A stretch of DNA of 8,081 nucleotides from an uncultured Alphaproteobacteria bacterium (GCA_937942205.1 CALDFO010000558.1:1-8081), one strand, 5' to 3'. Counted from the stretch's first letter, positions 1-8,081 are shown. The notes: generated by a model not told the origin, from the sequence alone. A program made the numbers and translations.

Positions 1-1051
<1,051 letters not shown>

Positions 1052-1065
1052 GGAAAGCTGCCGTC

Positions 1066-1929
1066 ATGGCGACCGTAAAGGAAATGCGTACGCGGATCGG
1101 AAGCGTGAAGTCCACGCAGAAGATCACCAAGGCGCTTCAGATGGTGGCGGCGGCCAAGCTGCGCCGGGCCCAGCTCGCGGCGGACGCCGCGCGCCCCTAT
1201 GCCCAGCAGATGTCGGCCATCATCTCCAACCTCGCCGCCGGCGTGTCGGGACGCGACGCCCCGCTGCTGCTGGCCGGCACCGGCGGCGACCGGCGCCAGC
1301 TGGTGATCGTGGCGACCGCCGACCGTGGCCTGGCGGGGGCGTTCAACTCCGCCATCGTCCGCGCCGCGCGTCAGAAGATCACCGCGCTGATCGCCGAGGG
1401 CAAGGACGTCAAGATCATCACCGTGGGCCGCAAGGGCCGCGACCAGCTGCGCCGCCAGTTCGGCGACCGCTTCCTGGAAAGCCATGAGTTGGGCCTGAAG
1501 TCGCCCACCCTGGCCTCGGTCAAGCCCATCGCCCAGCAGGTCCTGGACCTCTATATGGCGGGCCAGTTCGATGTGGTGACGCTGATCCACTGCCACTTCA
1601 AGTCGGTCGTGACCCAGACGCCCGTGGCCAAGCAGTTGATCCCCGCCCAGGTGGAAACCGGCAACGGCCCCACCGCGCTCTATGACTATGAGCCGGACGA
1701 GGAAAGCATTCTGGAGGCGCTGTTGCCGCAGAACGTCTCGGTGCAAATCCTGTCGGCGCTGCTGGAGAACCAGGCGGGCTTCTTCGCCAGCCAGATGGCG
1801 GCGATGGACAACGCCACCCGCAATGCGGGCGACATGATCAATGCCCTCACCATCCAGATGAACCGCACCCGTCAGGCCAAGATCACGACGGAACTTATCG
1901 AAATCATTGCCGGCGCCGCCGCGGTTTAA
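1066..1929 (+). CDS. atpG: F1Fo ATP synthase subunit gamma
   Basis: Gamma is the central rotor shaft of F1. Its two terminal helices form a coiled coil inside the alpha3beta3 ring and couple rotation to catalysis. The 287-residue product has the family length. It begins [20 protein letters not shown] and continues into a positively charged N-terminal helix. It ends with the signature helix containing [10 protein letters not shown] and [16 protein letters not shown], the most conserved part of gamma. The start was chosen at ATG 1066 because AGGAAAG (1051-1057) sits eight bases upstream and the N-terminus matches the family. The frame stays open upstream into atpA, but that extension is out-of-frame atpA sequence. 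The gene is 14 bases downstream of atpA and 24 bases upstream of atpD, so it is almost certainly co-transcribed with both. Confidence 0.98.
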   Translation: MATVKEMRTRIGSVKSTQKITKALQMVAAAKLRRAQLAADAARPYAQQMSAIISNLAAGVSGRDAPLLLAGTGGDRRQLVIVATADRGLAGAFNSAIVRAARQKITALIAEGKDVKIITVGRKGRDQLRRQFGDRFLESHELGLKSPTLASVKPIAQQVLDLYMAGQFDVVTLIHCHFKSVVTQTPVAKQLIPAQVETGNGPTALYDYEPDEESILEALLPQNVSVQILSALLENQAGFFASQMAAMDNATRNAGDMINALTIQMNRTRQAKITTELIEIIAGAAAV

Positions 1930-3429
<1,500 letters not shown>

Positions 3430-3438
3430 CATTCAAAC

Positions 3439-3502
3439 CCTCATGGTGAGCCCGTCGAACCATGAGGACACAACCTCATCCTTCGACAGGCTCAGGATGA
3501 GG
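3439..3502. repeat. Two-hairpin palindromic repeat element between atpD and atpC
   Basis: Two 29-base palindromes, 3439-3467 and 3474-3502, are separated by ACACAA. Each has perfect nine-base arms: CCTCATGGT/ACCATGAGG in the first and CCTCATCCT/AGGATGAGG in the second, with 11-base loops GAGCCCGTCGA and TCGACAGGCTC. The second unit is an inverted copy of the first. Aligned in the same orientation they differ at five positions, and four of these are paired changes (GG/CC to CC/GG) that keep the stem intact. From memory, repeats built on TCGACAGGCTCAGGATGAGG are widespread between genes in alphaproteobacteria, so this is probably a small mobile or REP-like intergenic element rather than part of the ATP synthase operon by design. 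Confidence 0.85.
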
Positions 3503-3505
3503 AGG
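3500..3505 (+). promoter_or_regulatory. atpC ribosome binding site overlapping the repeat
   Basis: AGGAGG, a perfect Shine-Dalgarno sequence, lies seven bases before the atpC ATG at 3513. Its first three bases are also the last three bases of the 3' arm of the second palindrome, so folding of that hairpin would tie up part of the site. Confidence 0.8.
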
Positions 3506-3512
3506 AGCGAAA

Positions 3513-3908
3513 ATGGCTGAAAAAATCTCCTTCGACCTGGTCTCGCCGGAAAAACTGCTGCTGTCCGGCCGGGCCGACATGGTCACGGTGCCGGGCACGG
3601 AAGGCTATATGGGCGTGATGGCGGGCCATGCGGCCACCGTCACGACCCTGCGCGCCGGGATGATCGACGTCAGCAGTGACGGCAAGGACGACCGCTATTT
3701 CATCCGCGGCGGCTTTGCCGAGATCAACGCCACCAAGATCACCGTGCTGGCCGACGAAGCCATCCCCATGAGCGATCTGGACCTGGCGGTGCTGGATCAG
3801 CGCATCGCCGACGCCGCCGAGGACGAGATCGCCGCCAAGAGCGATTCCGAGCGCCAGCGGGCCGCCCAGTATCTGGAAGACCTCAAACTGGTCCGCGCGG
3901 CGTTTTAG
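3513..3908 (+). CDS. atpC: F1Fo ATP synthase subunit epsilon
   Basis: Epsilon sits at the foot of the gamma shaft, links F1 to the c-ring and inhibits ATP hydrolysis through its mobile C-terminal helices. The product is 131 residues, normal for the family. The N-terminal beta-sandwich is recognisable from FDLVSPEKLLLSGRADMVTV, the conserved GTEGYMGVMAGHA segment and the FIRGGFAEI strand. The last ~45 residues (from about AVLDQRIADAAEDE) are charged and helical, matching the two-helix regulatory domain. It is the last gene of the F1 operon. The start ATG 3513 has AGGAGG seven bases upstream, partly inside the palindromic repeat that separates this gene from atpD, which may set its translation apart from that of beta. 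Confidence 0.97.
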   Translation: MAEKISFDLVSPEKLLLSGRADMVTVPGTEGYMGVMAGHAATVTTLRAGMIDVSSDGKDDRYFIRGGFAEINATKITVLADEAIPMSDLDLAVLDQRIADAAEDEIAAKSDSERQRAAQYLEDLKLVRAAF

Positions 3909-3934
3909 GCCGTTGCGGCGTTGAAAAACCCAGC

Positions 3935-3959
3935 GACATCCCGTCTTTGGCGGGACGTC
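3935..3959 (+). terminator. Possible weak terminator hairpin after atpC
   Basis: Arms GACATCCCG (3935-3943) and CGGGACGTC (3951-3959) can pair around a seven-base loop, with one A-C mismatch. No run of T follows on the plus strand, so it is at best a weak or factor-assisted end for the atp transcript. It lies 26 bases after the atpC stop. On the minus strand the mismatch becomes a G-T pair and GGGTTTTTC follows, but no minus-strand gene ends here. Confidence 0.35.
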
Positions 3960-3974
3960 CGGTTCTGTTATAAT
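3947..3974 (+). promoter_or_regulatory. Candidate sigma70-type promoter before the diiron protein gene
   Basis: A perfect -10 hexamer TATAAT lies at 3969-3974. A TTGGCG (four of six matches to TTGACA) sits at 3947-3952, giving a 16-base spacer. The -10 box ends one base before the first ATG of the downstream gene, so transcription from it would start near base 3981, inside the assumed coding region. Such an AT-rich hexamer stands out in this GC-rich DNA, but it is a sequence match only. Confidence 0.4.
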
Positions 3975-3975
3975 A

Positions 3976-4842
3976 ATGTCTTATGAACCAGGGATGCGTA
4001 TCGGCATGACGGTCGGCGCCGTCTACAAACAGGGCTGGACGATGGACGACGTCCACTGGGATCTGTTCGATCCCGGCAAGGTCGAGCCGCAGCTTCTGGC
4101 CGCCATCAAGGCCGCCGCCCTGGTGGAATACAACGCCCCCGATTACGTCACCTATCTCAAGCGGGTCTTTCACGGCAGCCCGGACACCATCGCCGCCATC
4201 GAGCAATGGGGCCGCGAGGAAAGCCAGCACGGCCGCGCCCTGGGCCGCTGGGCCGAAATGGCCGATCCCACCTTCAAGCTGGAAGACGCCTTCGCCCGCT
4301 TCCGCAAGGGCTATACCCCGCCCCATTTCAGCGGCGACGACGCGGTGTCGGTGCGCGGTTCCCGCCGGGGCGAGATGATCGCCCGCTGTGTGGTGGAAAG
4401 CGGCACCAGCTCCTATTACTCGGCCATCCGCGACGCCACCGACGAGCCGGTGCTGGAGGAAATCGCCGGGCGCATCGCCGCCGACGAATACCGCCACTAC
4501 AAGCTGTTCTACGACCTGCTGCAGACCCAGCCGGAGCCCGAACTGGGCTTCTGGAAAAAGCTCTGGATCGCGGTGAGCCGGGTGCGCGAAAGCGACGACG
4601 ACGAACTGGCCTATGCTTTCTACTGCGCCAATGTCAGGGCGGAGGAGGAAACCGCCAAGCCCTACAGCCGCAAACTCTATTCGCGCCAGTCGGCCGCCGC
4701 CTCCATGTCGGTCTATCGCCGCAAGCACATCCAGAAGCTGGTGCAGATGGTGGTCAAGGTGATTGGCGCCGACCCGCATGGCTGGCTGGCCAATCTGGCG
4801 GGCGCGCTGCTCTGGCGCCGGATGCAGTCCAAGACGGCCTAA
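3976..4842 (+). CDS. Ferritin-like diiron protein, acyl-ACP desaturase-like
   Basis: The 288-residue protein has the metal-ligand pattern of a four-helix-bundle diiron enzyme: E51 (VEYNAPDY), E82xxH85 (EESQHG), E141 (VVESGTSSYY) and E171xxH174 (DEYRHYKLF). Order and spacing (31, 59 and 30 residues) resemble soluble stearoyl-ACP desaturase, whose motifs are EENRHG and DETRHE. This suggests oxidation or desaturation of a carrier-bound acyl chain, but AurF-like N-oxygenases and other ferritin-like oxidases share the pattern, and it is shorter than plant desaturases (~330-360 mature residues). No signal peptide is visible. The C-terminal ~75 residues are basic and helical, ending in a hydrophobic stretch, GWLANLAGALLW. 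The start is uncertain: ATG 3976 lacks a ribosome binding site and directly follows a TATAAT. ATG 3994 and ATG 4006 are in-frame alternatives; 4006 has CAGGGA upstream. It lies 67 bases after atpC and overlaps the carbonic anhydrase stop by four bases. Confidence 0.8.
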   Translation: MSYEPGMRIGMTVGAVYKQGWTMDDVHWDLFDPGKVEPQLLAAIKAAALVEYNAPDYVTYLKRVFHGSPDTIAAIEQWGREESQHGRALGRWAEMADPTFKLEDAFARFRKGYTPPHFSGDDAVSVRGSRRGEMIARCVVESGTSSYYSAIRDATDEPVLEEIAGRIAADEYRHYKLFYDLLQTQPEPELGFWKKLWIAVSRVRESDDDELAYAFYCANVRAEEETAKPYSRKLYSRQSAAASMSVYRRKHIQKLVQMVVKVIGADPHGWLANLAGALLWRRMQSKTA

Positions 4843-5462
4843 ACCGGCTCGAAGGTGCCGGTCGCGGGATTGCGCACCAGCAGCTTGCCGCTGGCCACGC
4901 CGAAATAGGCGCCGTGCAGCGTCAGATCACCCGCCTCCACCGCCGCCTTCACGAACGGAAACGTCATCAGGTTCTTCAGGCTGAGGTCCACCGAGGCGAA
5001 CTCCAGTTGTTGCAGATAGTCGCGCCAGTCCGATCCGGGCACGCCGATGGCGTCGGCGGCGGGGGCGATCTGGCTCATCCAGTGGCCGATGAAATCGCTT
5101 TCGCTCAGCGGATCGCAATCGTCGGCGAACGCCCGGATGCCGCCGCAAAAGGCGTGCCCCAGCACCACGATGTCCCGCACGCGCAAGGCCCGCACCGCGA
5201 ATTCCAGGGCGGCGCTGGTGCCATGGTGGCCGCCGCCTTCCTCGACCGGCGGCACCAGATTGGCGACATGGCGCGCCCCCAGCAGTTCGCCGGGCGGGGA
5301 ATCGAAAATCACTTCGGGCGAGACGCGGCTGTCGACGCAGCCGATCACCATGATGGAGGGCGACTGGCCCGTGTCGGCCAACTGCCGGTAGCGTCCCTGC
5401 TCCTCCACGAACCGCCCGTCCAAGAAGGCGTGATAGCCGCTTGTCAGCCGTTCCGGGAACAT
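4839..5462 (-). CDS. Beta-class carbonic anhydrase
   Basis: Cytoplasmic zinc enzyme that interconverts CO2 and bicarbonate (EC 4.2.1.1), supplying bicarbonate for carboxylations and helping pH balance. The 207-residue product is of normal length for bacterial beta enzymes. The zinc ligands and catalytic dyad are all present: C42, D44 and R46 in GCVDSRV, then H103 and C106 in VLGHAFCGG. The flanking RHVANLVPP and GTSAALEFAV segments are also typical. There is no signal peptide. ATG 5460-5462 (minus strand) is preceded by AGGAAGG (5471-5477) at a suitable distance, which decides the start. The stop lies within the last codons of the convergent diiron protein gene. The gene is downstream of sdhB in the same orientation, but a 221-base gap full of repeats separates them, so read-through transcription is possible but not shown. 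Confidence 0.95.
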   Translation of the reverse strand: MFPERLTSGYHAFLDGRFVEEQGRYRQLADTGQSPSIMVIGCVDSRVSPEVIFDSPPGELLGARHVANLVPPVEEGGGHHGTSAALEFAVRALRVRDIVVLGHAFCGGIRAFADDCDPLSESDFIGHWMSQIAPAADAIGVPGSDWRDYLQQLEFASVDLSLKNLMTFPFVKAAVEAGDLTLHGAYFGVASGKLLVRNPATGTFEPV

Positions 5463-5477
5463 ATGGACTTCCTTCCT

Positions 5478-5686
5478 GGTCGCGCCGCCCGACCACGCTG
5501 GGCCGACGCTCTTACTCCGGTCGCGCGGCCTAACGCTACGCTGGGCGGTCGCTTTCTATTTGGTCGCGCGGCCTGACGCTGCGCTGGGCCGGCGCTCTTA
5601 CTCCGGTCGCGCGGCCTGACGCTTCACTGGGCCGACGCTCTTACTCCGGTCGCGCGGCCTGACGCTGCGCTGGGCCGACGCTCTTA
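5478..5686. repeat. Tandem array of a ~43-bp GC-rich palindromic unit
   Basis: Five adjacent units each begin GGTCGCGC: 5478-5518 (41 bp, left half diverged), 5519-5561 (43 bp, right end changed to GGTCGCTTTCTATTT), 5562-5604, 5605-5647 (both 43 bp) and 5648-5686 (last unit, running into the sdhB stop). The consensus starts GGTCGCGCGGCCTGACGC, continues with TGCGCTGGGCCGACGC and usually ends TCTTACTCC. Inside a unit, GTC and GGCC at the left can pair with GGCC and GAC at the right, giving an imperfect hairpin. The array fills nearly all of the gap between the carbonic anhydrase and sdhB. A related copy in the opposite orientation lies upstream of sdhB. Function unknown; it could act as an mRNA-stabilising or attenuating structure. 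Confidence 0.9.
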
Positions 5687-6478
5687 GGCCTTTCGCTTGA
5701 CCATCATCTGCTTGATCTCGCCGATCGCCTGGGCGGGGTTCAATCCCTTGGGGCAGGTGTTGGTGCAGTTCATGATGGTGTGGCAGCGATAGAGGCGGAA
5801 GGGATCTTCCAGATCGTCCAGCCGCTCGCCCGTGGCCTCGTCACGGCTGTCGATCAGCCAGCGATAGGATTGCAGCAGCGCCGCCGGTCCCAGATAGCGG
5901 TCGGAATTCCACCAGTAGCTGGGACACGCCGTGGAGCAGCTGGCGCACAGGATGCACTCATACAGCCCGTCCAGTTTGGCGCGGTCCTGGGGGCTCTGCT
6001 TCCATTCCTTTTCCGGCTCCGCCGTGCTGGTCTTGAGATAGGGCTGGATGGAGGCGTACTGGGCATAGAAACCGGTCAAGTCCGGCACCAGATCCTTGAC
6101 CACCGGCATGTGCGGCAGCGGATAGACCGACACCGCCCCGGTGCAGTCGTTGATCGCCTTGGTGCAGGCCAGGGTGTTGCCGCCCGCGATATTCATGGCG
6201 CAGGAACCGCACACCCCTTCGCGGCAGGAGCGGCGGAAGCTCAGGGTGGGATCGATCTCGTTCTTGATCTTGATCAGCGCGTCCAGCACCATCGGGCCGC
6301 AGCTGTCCAGGTCCACCGTATAGGTGTCCATGGTGGGGTTGCCGCCCGCGTCCGGATTGTAGCGGTAGACCTTGAATTCCTTGGTGCGCTTGGGCTTCTT
6401 GCCGTTGGCCGCCTTTTCCGCCGGCCACACCTTGCCCTTTTTCACCCGGCTGTTCTTGGGCAGCATGATTTCGACCAT
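5684..6478 (-). CDS. sdhB: Succinate dehydrogenase iron-sulfur subunit
   Basis: SdhB carries electrons from the FAD of SdhA through three iron-sulfur clusters to ubiquinone bound near SdhC/SdhD, linking the TCA cycle to respiration (complex II, EC 1.3.5.1). The 264-residue product has the usual length. The [2Fe-2S] ligands are C85, C90, C93 and C105 ([10 protein letters not shown] ... LACTKA). The [4Fe-4S] ligands are C175, C178, C181 and C242, and the [3Fe-4S] ligands are C185, C232 and C238. PSYWW after C185 matches the quinone-site tryptophan region. Residue 180 is serine where many homologues have a non-ligand cysteine. ATG 6476-6478 was chosen because AGGAGT (6486-6491) sits seven bases upstream and the protein then begins [10 protein letters not shown], as in relatives; the 23 codons further upstream are not family-like. 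sdhC, sdhD and sdhA, usually just upstream, are absent here. The stop lies in the last unit of the repeat array. Confidence 0.97.
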   Translation of the reverse strand: MVEIMLPKNSRVKKGKVWPAEKAANGKKPKRTKEFKVYRYNPDAGGNPTMDTYTVDLDSCGPMVLDALIKIKNEIDPTLSFRRSCREGVCGSCAMNIAGGNTLACTKAINDCTGAVSVYPLPHMPVVKDLVPDLTGFYAQYASIQPYLKTSTAEPEKEWKQSPQDRAKLDGLYECILCASCSTACPSYWWNSDRYLGPAALLQSYRWLIDSRDEATGERLDDLEDPFRLYRCHTIMNCTNTCPKGLNPAQAIGEIKQMMVKRKA

Positions 6479-6485
6479 TACCGGG

Positions 6486-6491
6486 ACTCCT
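6486..6491 (-). promoter_or_regulatory. sdhB ribosome binding site
   Basis: AGGAGT on the minus strand, seven bases before ATG 6478. It fixes the start of sdhB at [10 protein letters not shown] rather than at the upstream in-frame ATG at 6547, which would add 23 residues unlike other SdhB proteins. Confidence 0.8.
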
Positions 6492-6610
6492 GGACCGTGC
6501 TGGGTGATTTGCGGCGCATTTTGACATGGCCGCCAAGGGCGGAACAACCCGGAAAAAGAGCACCAGACATGCGGCTAAAGCACAGGAGCACAGGCTCCCT
6601 TCCCCCGCGG

Positions 6611-6657
6611 GGAGCGTCGGCCCAGCGTAGCGGAGCGAAGCGTTAGGCCGCGCGACC
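6611..6657. repeat. Inverted, longer copy of the 43-bp repeat, upstream of sdhB
   Basis: On the minus strand this 47-base stretch reads GGTCGCGCGGCCTAACGCT, then a ten-base segment TCGCTCCGCT, then ACGCTGGGCCGACGCTCC. Without the ten bases, its first 28 bases match the unit at 5519-5561 exactly (both have GGCCTAACGCTACGCTGGGC), and the GGGCCGACGCTC end matches the other units. Similarity extends into the T-rich flank on the minus strand (TTTTCTTTT here, TTTCTATTT before the 5562 unit). It is inverted relative to the array downstream of sdhB, so the two copies bracket that gene. Confidence 0.85.
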
Positions 6658-6696
6658 AAAAGAAAAGCCGCACATCAGCCCAGCAGACCTGAGCTG
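6658..6696 (-). terminator. Possible terminator after the heparinase-like gene
   Basis: On the minus strand, CAGCTCAG (6689-6696) and CTGGGCTG (6676-6683) can form an eight-base stem with one G-U pair and a five-base loop. After ATGTGCGGC, a T-rich tract TTTTCTTTT (6658-6666) follows. It begins about 20 bases after the stop codon. The nine-base gap between stem and T tract is longer than in a classic intrinsic terminator, so the call is tentative. The T tract borders the inverted repeat copy. Confidence 0.35.
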
Positions 6697-6716
6697 CGAC
6701 GGATGGAGGAAAGCTT

Positions 6717-8081
6717 CTATGCGCCGATTTGCTCAAACACCCATGCGATTTCCGCAGGGGCGTCTGTCAGCGTTCCGCTGACCACCAGCTGCTCGGCCCG
6801 GCGCACCACCGGCCCGCCCAGATAGACGCTTTCCTCGACTTCCAGATGGCCGCCACCGGCGCGGAAACGCCAGCCCTCGCCGCTGGGCAGCTTGAGCAGA
6901 ATCCCCCCGCCTTCCAGCCGCGACACCCGCACATCGGGATGCACATGGAAGCGCACGGCAAAGGTCAATCCCGTGACGGGCTGGCCCGCCACCGGCGCCA
7001 GCCGGTCGCGGCCCGTCACCATCAGGCCCTGCGGCGACAGCGTGATCTGGCGCTCATGGCGCAGGCCGAAGGCGGCGGCATAGGCGTCGTGCATCGCCTC
7101 GATGCTCCAGCCCTGGGCGGTTTCCAGGCGGCGGGATGCCGGGGCCACCGGCCCCCCCATCAGGCGCGGTCCCAACAGGTCGCGCGGCAGGCCCGCCGGC
7201 AGGATGGCGGCGCTGGAGGTGTCGGCCAGCGTCAGGGTGGAGTGGGCGGCGGTGGCCCGCAGCGCCCAGTTCCAGCTGGGATGGGTCAAGCCGCCCGCGC
7301 CGCAGTTGACGATCATGCGGTCGCTGCCGGAACTCAGTTCAAAGGCGCAGAAACCGGCATGGGCCTCCAACGCGAAGGAGCCCGGCGGCGCGCCACCGCA
7401 ATCCATCAGCAGCAGGGTGCGGGCCGCCGACAGCCGCTGATAGCCGCTGTGGCGGGCATGTTGGAACGGCTGGCCGCGGATGTCGTCCCGCGCCAAGAGC
7501 CCCGCGATCATGCGGCCATCGCTTTCCGCGCCGCCATTGAAGCAGGCCAGCCCGCCATCGGCATGGCGGAAGAAGCGCAACATCGGCGCCATGCGGTCAT
7601 GGGCGTTGCGCAGCACATGCGGCGGCTCCTCGCCGATGGCGCTGAGGGACTCCATCACCATGATGACATGGCGATAGGCCGACAGCAGCGCCTCCGGCGA
7701 ACGGCTGACATGGCCGCCATCGGCCAGCACCTGCCGCTCGATCTCCGCTTCCAGCCGCTTGAGCCCGGCCTCCATGCGCCGGGGGCTGTCATCCAGGCAG
7801 ATGCCCGACAGCGCCAGCACCGCGGCGGCTTCCAGCCGGGGCAGCCCGTCCGGCGCCTCGCCGCAGATACGCTCCAACATGCGGGACTGTTCGCGCAGCG
7901 ACACGAACAGGCGCGAGCGCCACATCATCTCGGAGTTCAGCACCACCAGGCGGCCGTGGCTGAAGATGTGCGCCATGCGCCGGGCCATGATGTGCGGCGA
8001 CCAGACCGGCTCGGAATATCTGGCGTGGCGCTTGACCCATTGGCCGATCAGGTTGGTGGCCAGCCGGCGGGCATTGTCGCC
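6717..8081 (-). CDS. Heparinase II/III-like protein, N-terminus beyond the window edge
   Basis: Related to polysaccharide lyases of the heparinase II/III superfamily; the substrate is unknown and need not be heparin. The frame is open to base 8081, giving 454 visible residues; the internal ATG at 7988 is not the start, since residues such as RHARYSEPVWSPHIM are encoded ahead of it. The first half is alpha-helical, as in the alpha/alpha toroid, with GGHVSRSPE near visible residue 125. The second half holds the beta-sandwich part: SGYQRL near 212 (a tyrosine often placed in the active site), AHSTLTLADTSSA near 280, then RFHVHPDV and EVEESVYLGG near the end. No signal peptide can be judged because the N-terminus is missing. 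From memory, alphaproteobacteria often place such a gene between an rsmB-type RNA methyltransferase gene and purH; here the next gene downstream is sdhB, which differs from that arrangement. Confidence 0.85.
   Translation of the reverse strand, partial: GDNARRLATNLIGQWVKRHARYSEPVWSPHIMARRMAHIFSHGRLVVLNSEMMWRSRLFVSLREQSRMLERICGEAPDGLPRLEAAAVLALSGICLDDSPRRMEAGLKRLEAEIERQVLADGGHVSRSPEALLSAYRHVIMVMESLSAIGEEPPHVLRNAHDRMAPMLRFFRHADGGLACFNGGAESDGRMIAGLLARDDIRGQPFQHARHSGYQRLSAARTLLLMDCGGAPPGSFALEAHAGFCAFELSSGSDRMIVNCGAGGLTHPSWNWALRATAAHSTLTLADTSSAAILPAGLPRDLLGPRLMGGPVAPASRRLETAQGWSIEAMHDAYAAAFGLRHERQITLSPQGLMVTGRDRLAPVAGQPVTGLTFAVRFHVHPDVRVSRLEGGGILLKLPSGEGWRFRAGGGHLEVEESVYLGGPVVRRAEQLVVSGTLTDAPAEIAWVFEQIGA

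Noticed and set aside
4206..5576. A 456-codon plus-strand open frame overlapping the diiron protein and carbonic anhydrase genes
   Set aside because: It is out of frame with the diiron gene and antisense to the carbonic anhydrase, both of which have clear family motifs. Its sequence is low-complexity Arg/Gly/Ala-rich.
5478..5686. A CRISPR array
   Set aside because: The units follow one another directly with no unique spacers, they vary among themselves, and no cas genes are near.
6479..6547. A 23-residue N-terminal extension of SdhB from ATG 6547
   Set aside because: AGGAGT is placed correctly for ATG 6478 and the shorter protein begins like other alphaproteobacterial SdhB proteins.
5780..6646. 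A 288-codon plus-strand open frame opposite sdhB
   Set aside because: Antisense to sdhB, whose iron-sulfur motifs are unmistakable; no ribosome binding site or domain supports the plus-strand frame.
5478..6657. A composite transposon with sdhB as cargo
   Set aside because: The flanking inverted sequences are short non-coding palindromic repeats with no transposase and no visible target-site duplication.

Overview
The window looks like chromosomal DNA from a GC-rich alphaproteobacterium. The evidence is the run atpA-atpG-atpD-atpC without the Fo genes (the usual alphaproteobacterial F1 operon layout), an SdhB of strongly alphaproteobacterial type, and a heparinase II/III-like protein of the kind common in this class. 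A Rhodospirillales or Magnetospirillum-like host is my guess, not something the sequence proves. Almost all of the window is conserved housekeeping DNA. I see no transposase, phage gene, toxin, CRISPR array, tRNA or rRNA.

Layout. Bases 2-3908 (+) hold the 3' two thirds of atpA, then complete atpG, atpD and atpC: the alpha, gamma, beta and epsilon subunits of the F1 sector of ATP synthase. The atpD-atpC gap carries a two-hairpin palindromic repeat whose last bases form part of the atpC ribosome binding site. After a 67-base gap with a possible weak terminator and a candidate promoter comes a ferritin-like diiron protein resembling acyl-ACP desaturases (3976-4842, +). Its stop overlaps that of a beta-carbonic anhydrase on the opposite strand (4839-5462, -).

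The second half is all on the minus strand. A 209-bp array of about five GC-rich units (5478-5686) separates the carbonic anhydrase from sdhB (5684-6478), the iron-sulfur subunit of succinate dehydrogenase. sdhC, sdhD and sdhA do not lie next to it. Upstream of sdhB, an inverted copy of the same repeat (6611-6657) lies in a 238-bp gap. Then comes the C-terminal part of a heparinase II/III-like gene (6717-8081), which runs off the right edge.

Functionally, SdhB passes electrons from succinate to quinone, respiration builds the proton gradient, and the F1 subunits use it to make ATP. The carbonic anhydrase handles CO2/bicarbonate. The diiron protein may modify acyl chains or may be an unrelated oxidase. 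The heparinase-like protein has no evident link to these. The features most worth a second look are the two repeat families and the apparent separation of sdhB from its usual partners at a repeat-bearing junction. I found no convincing new multi-gene system.
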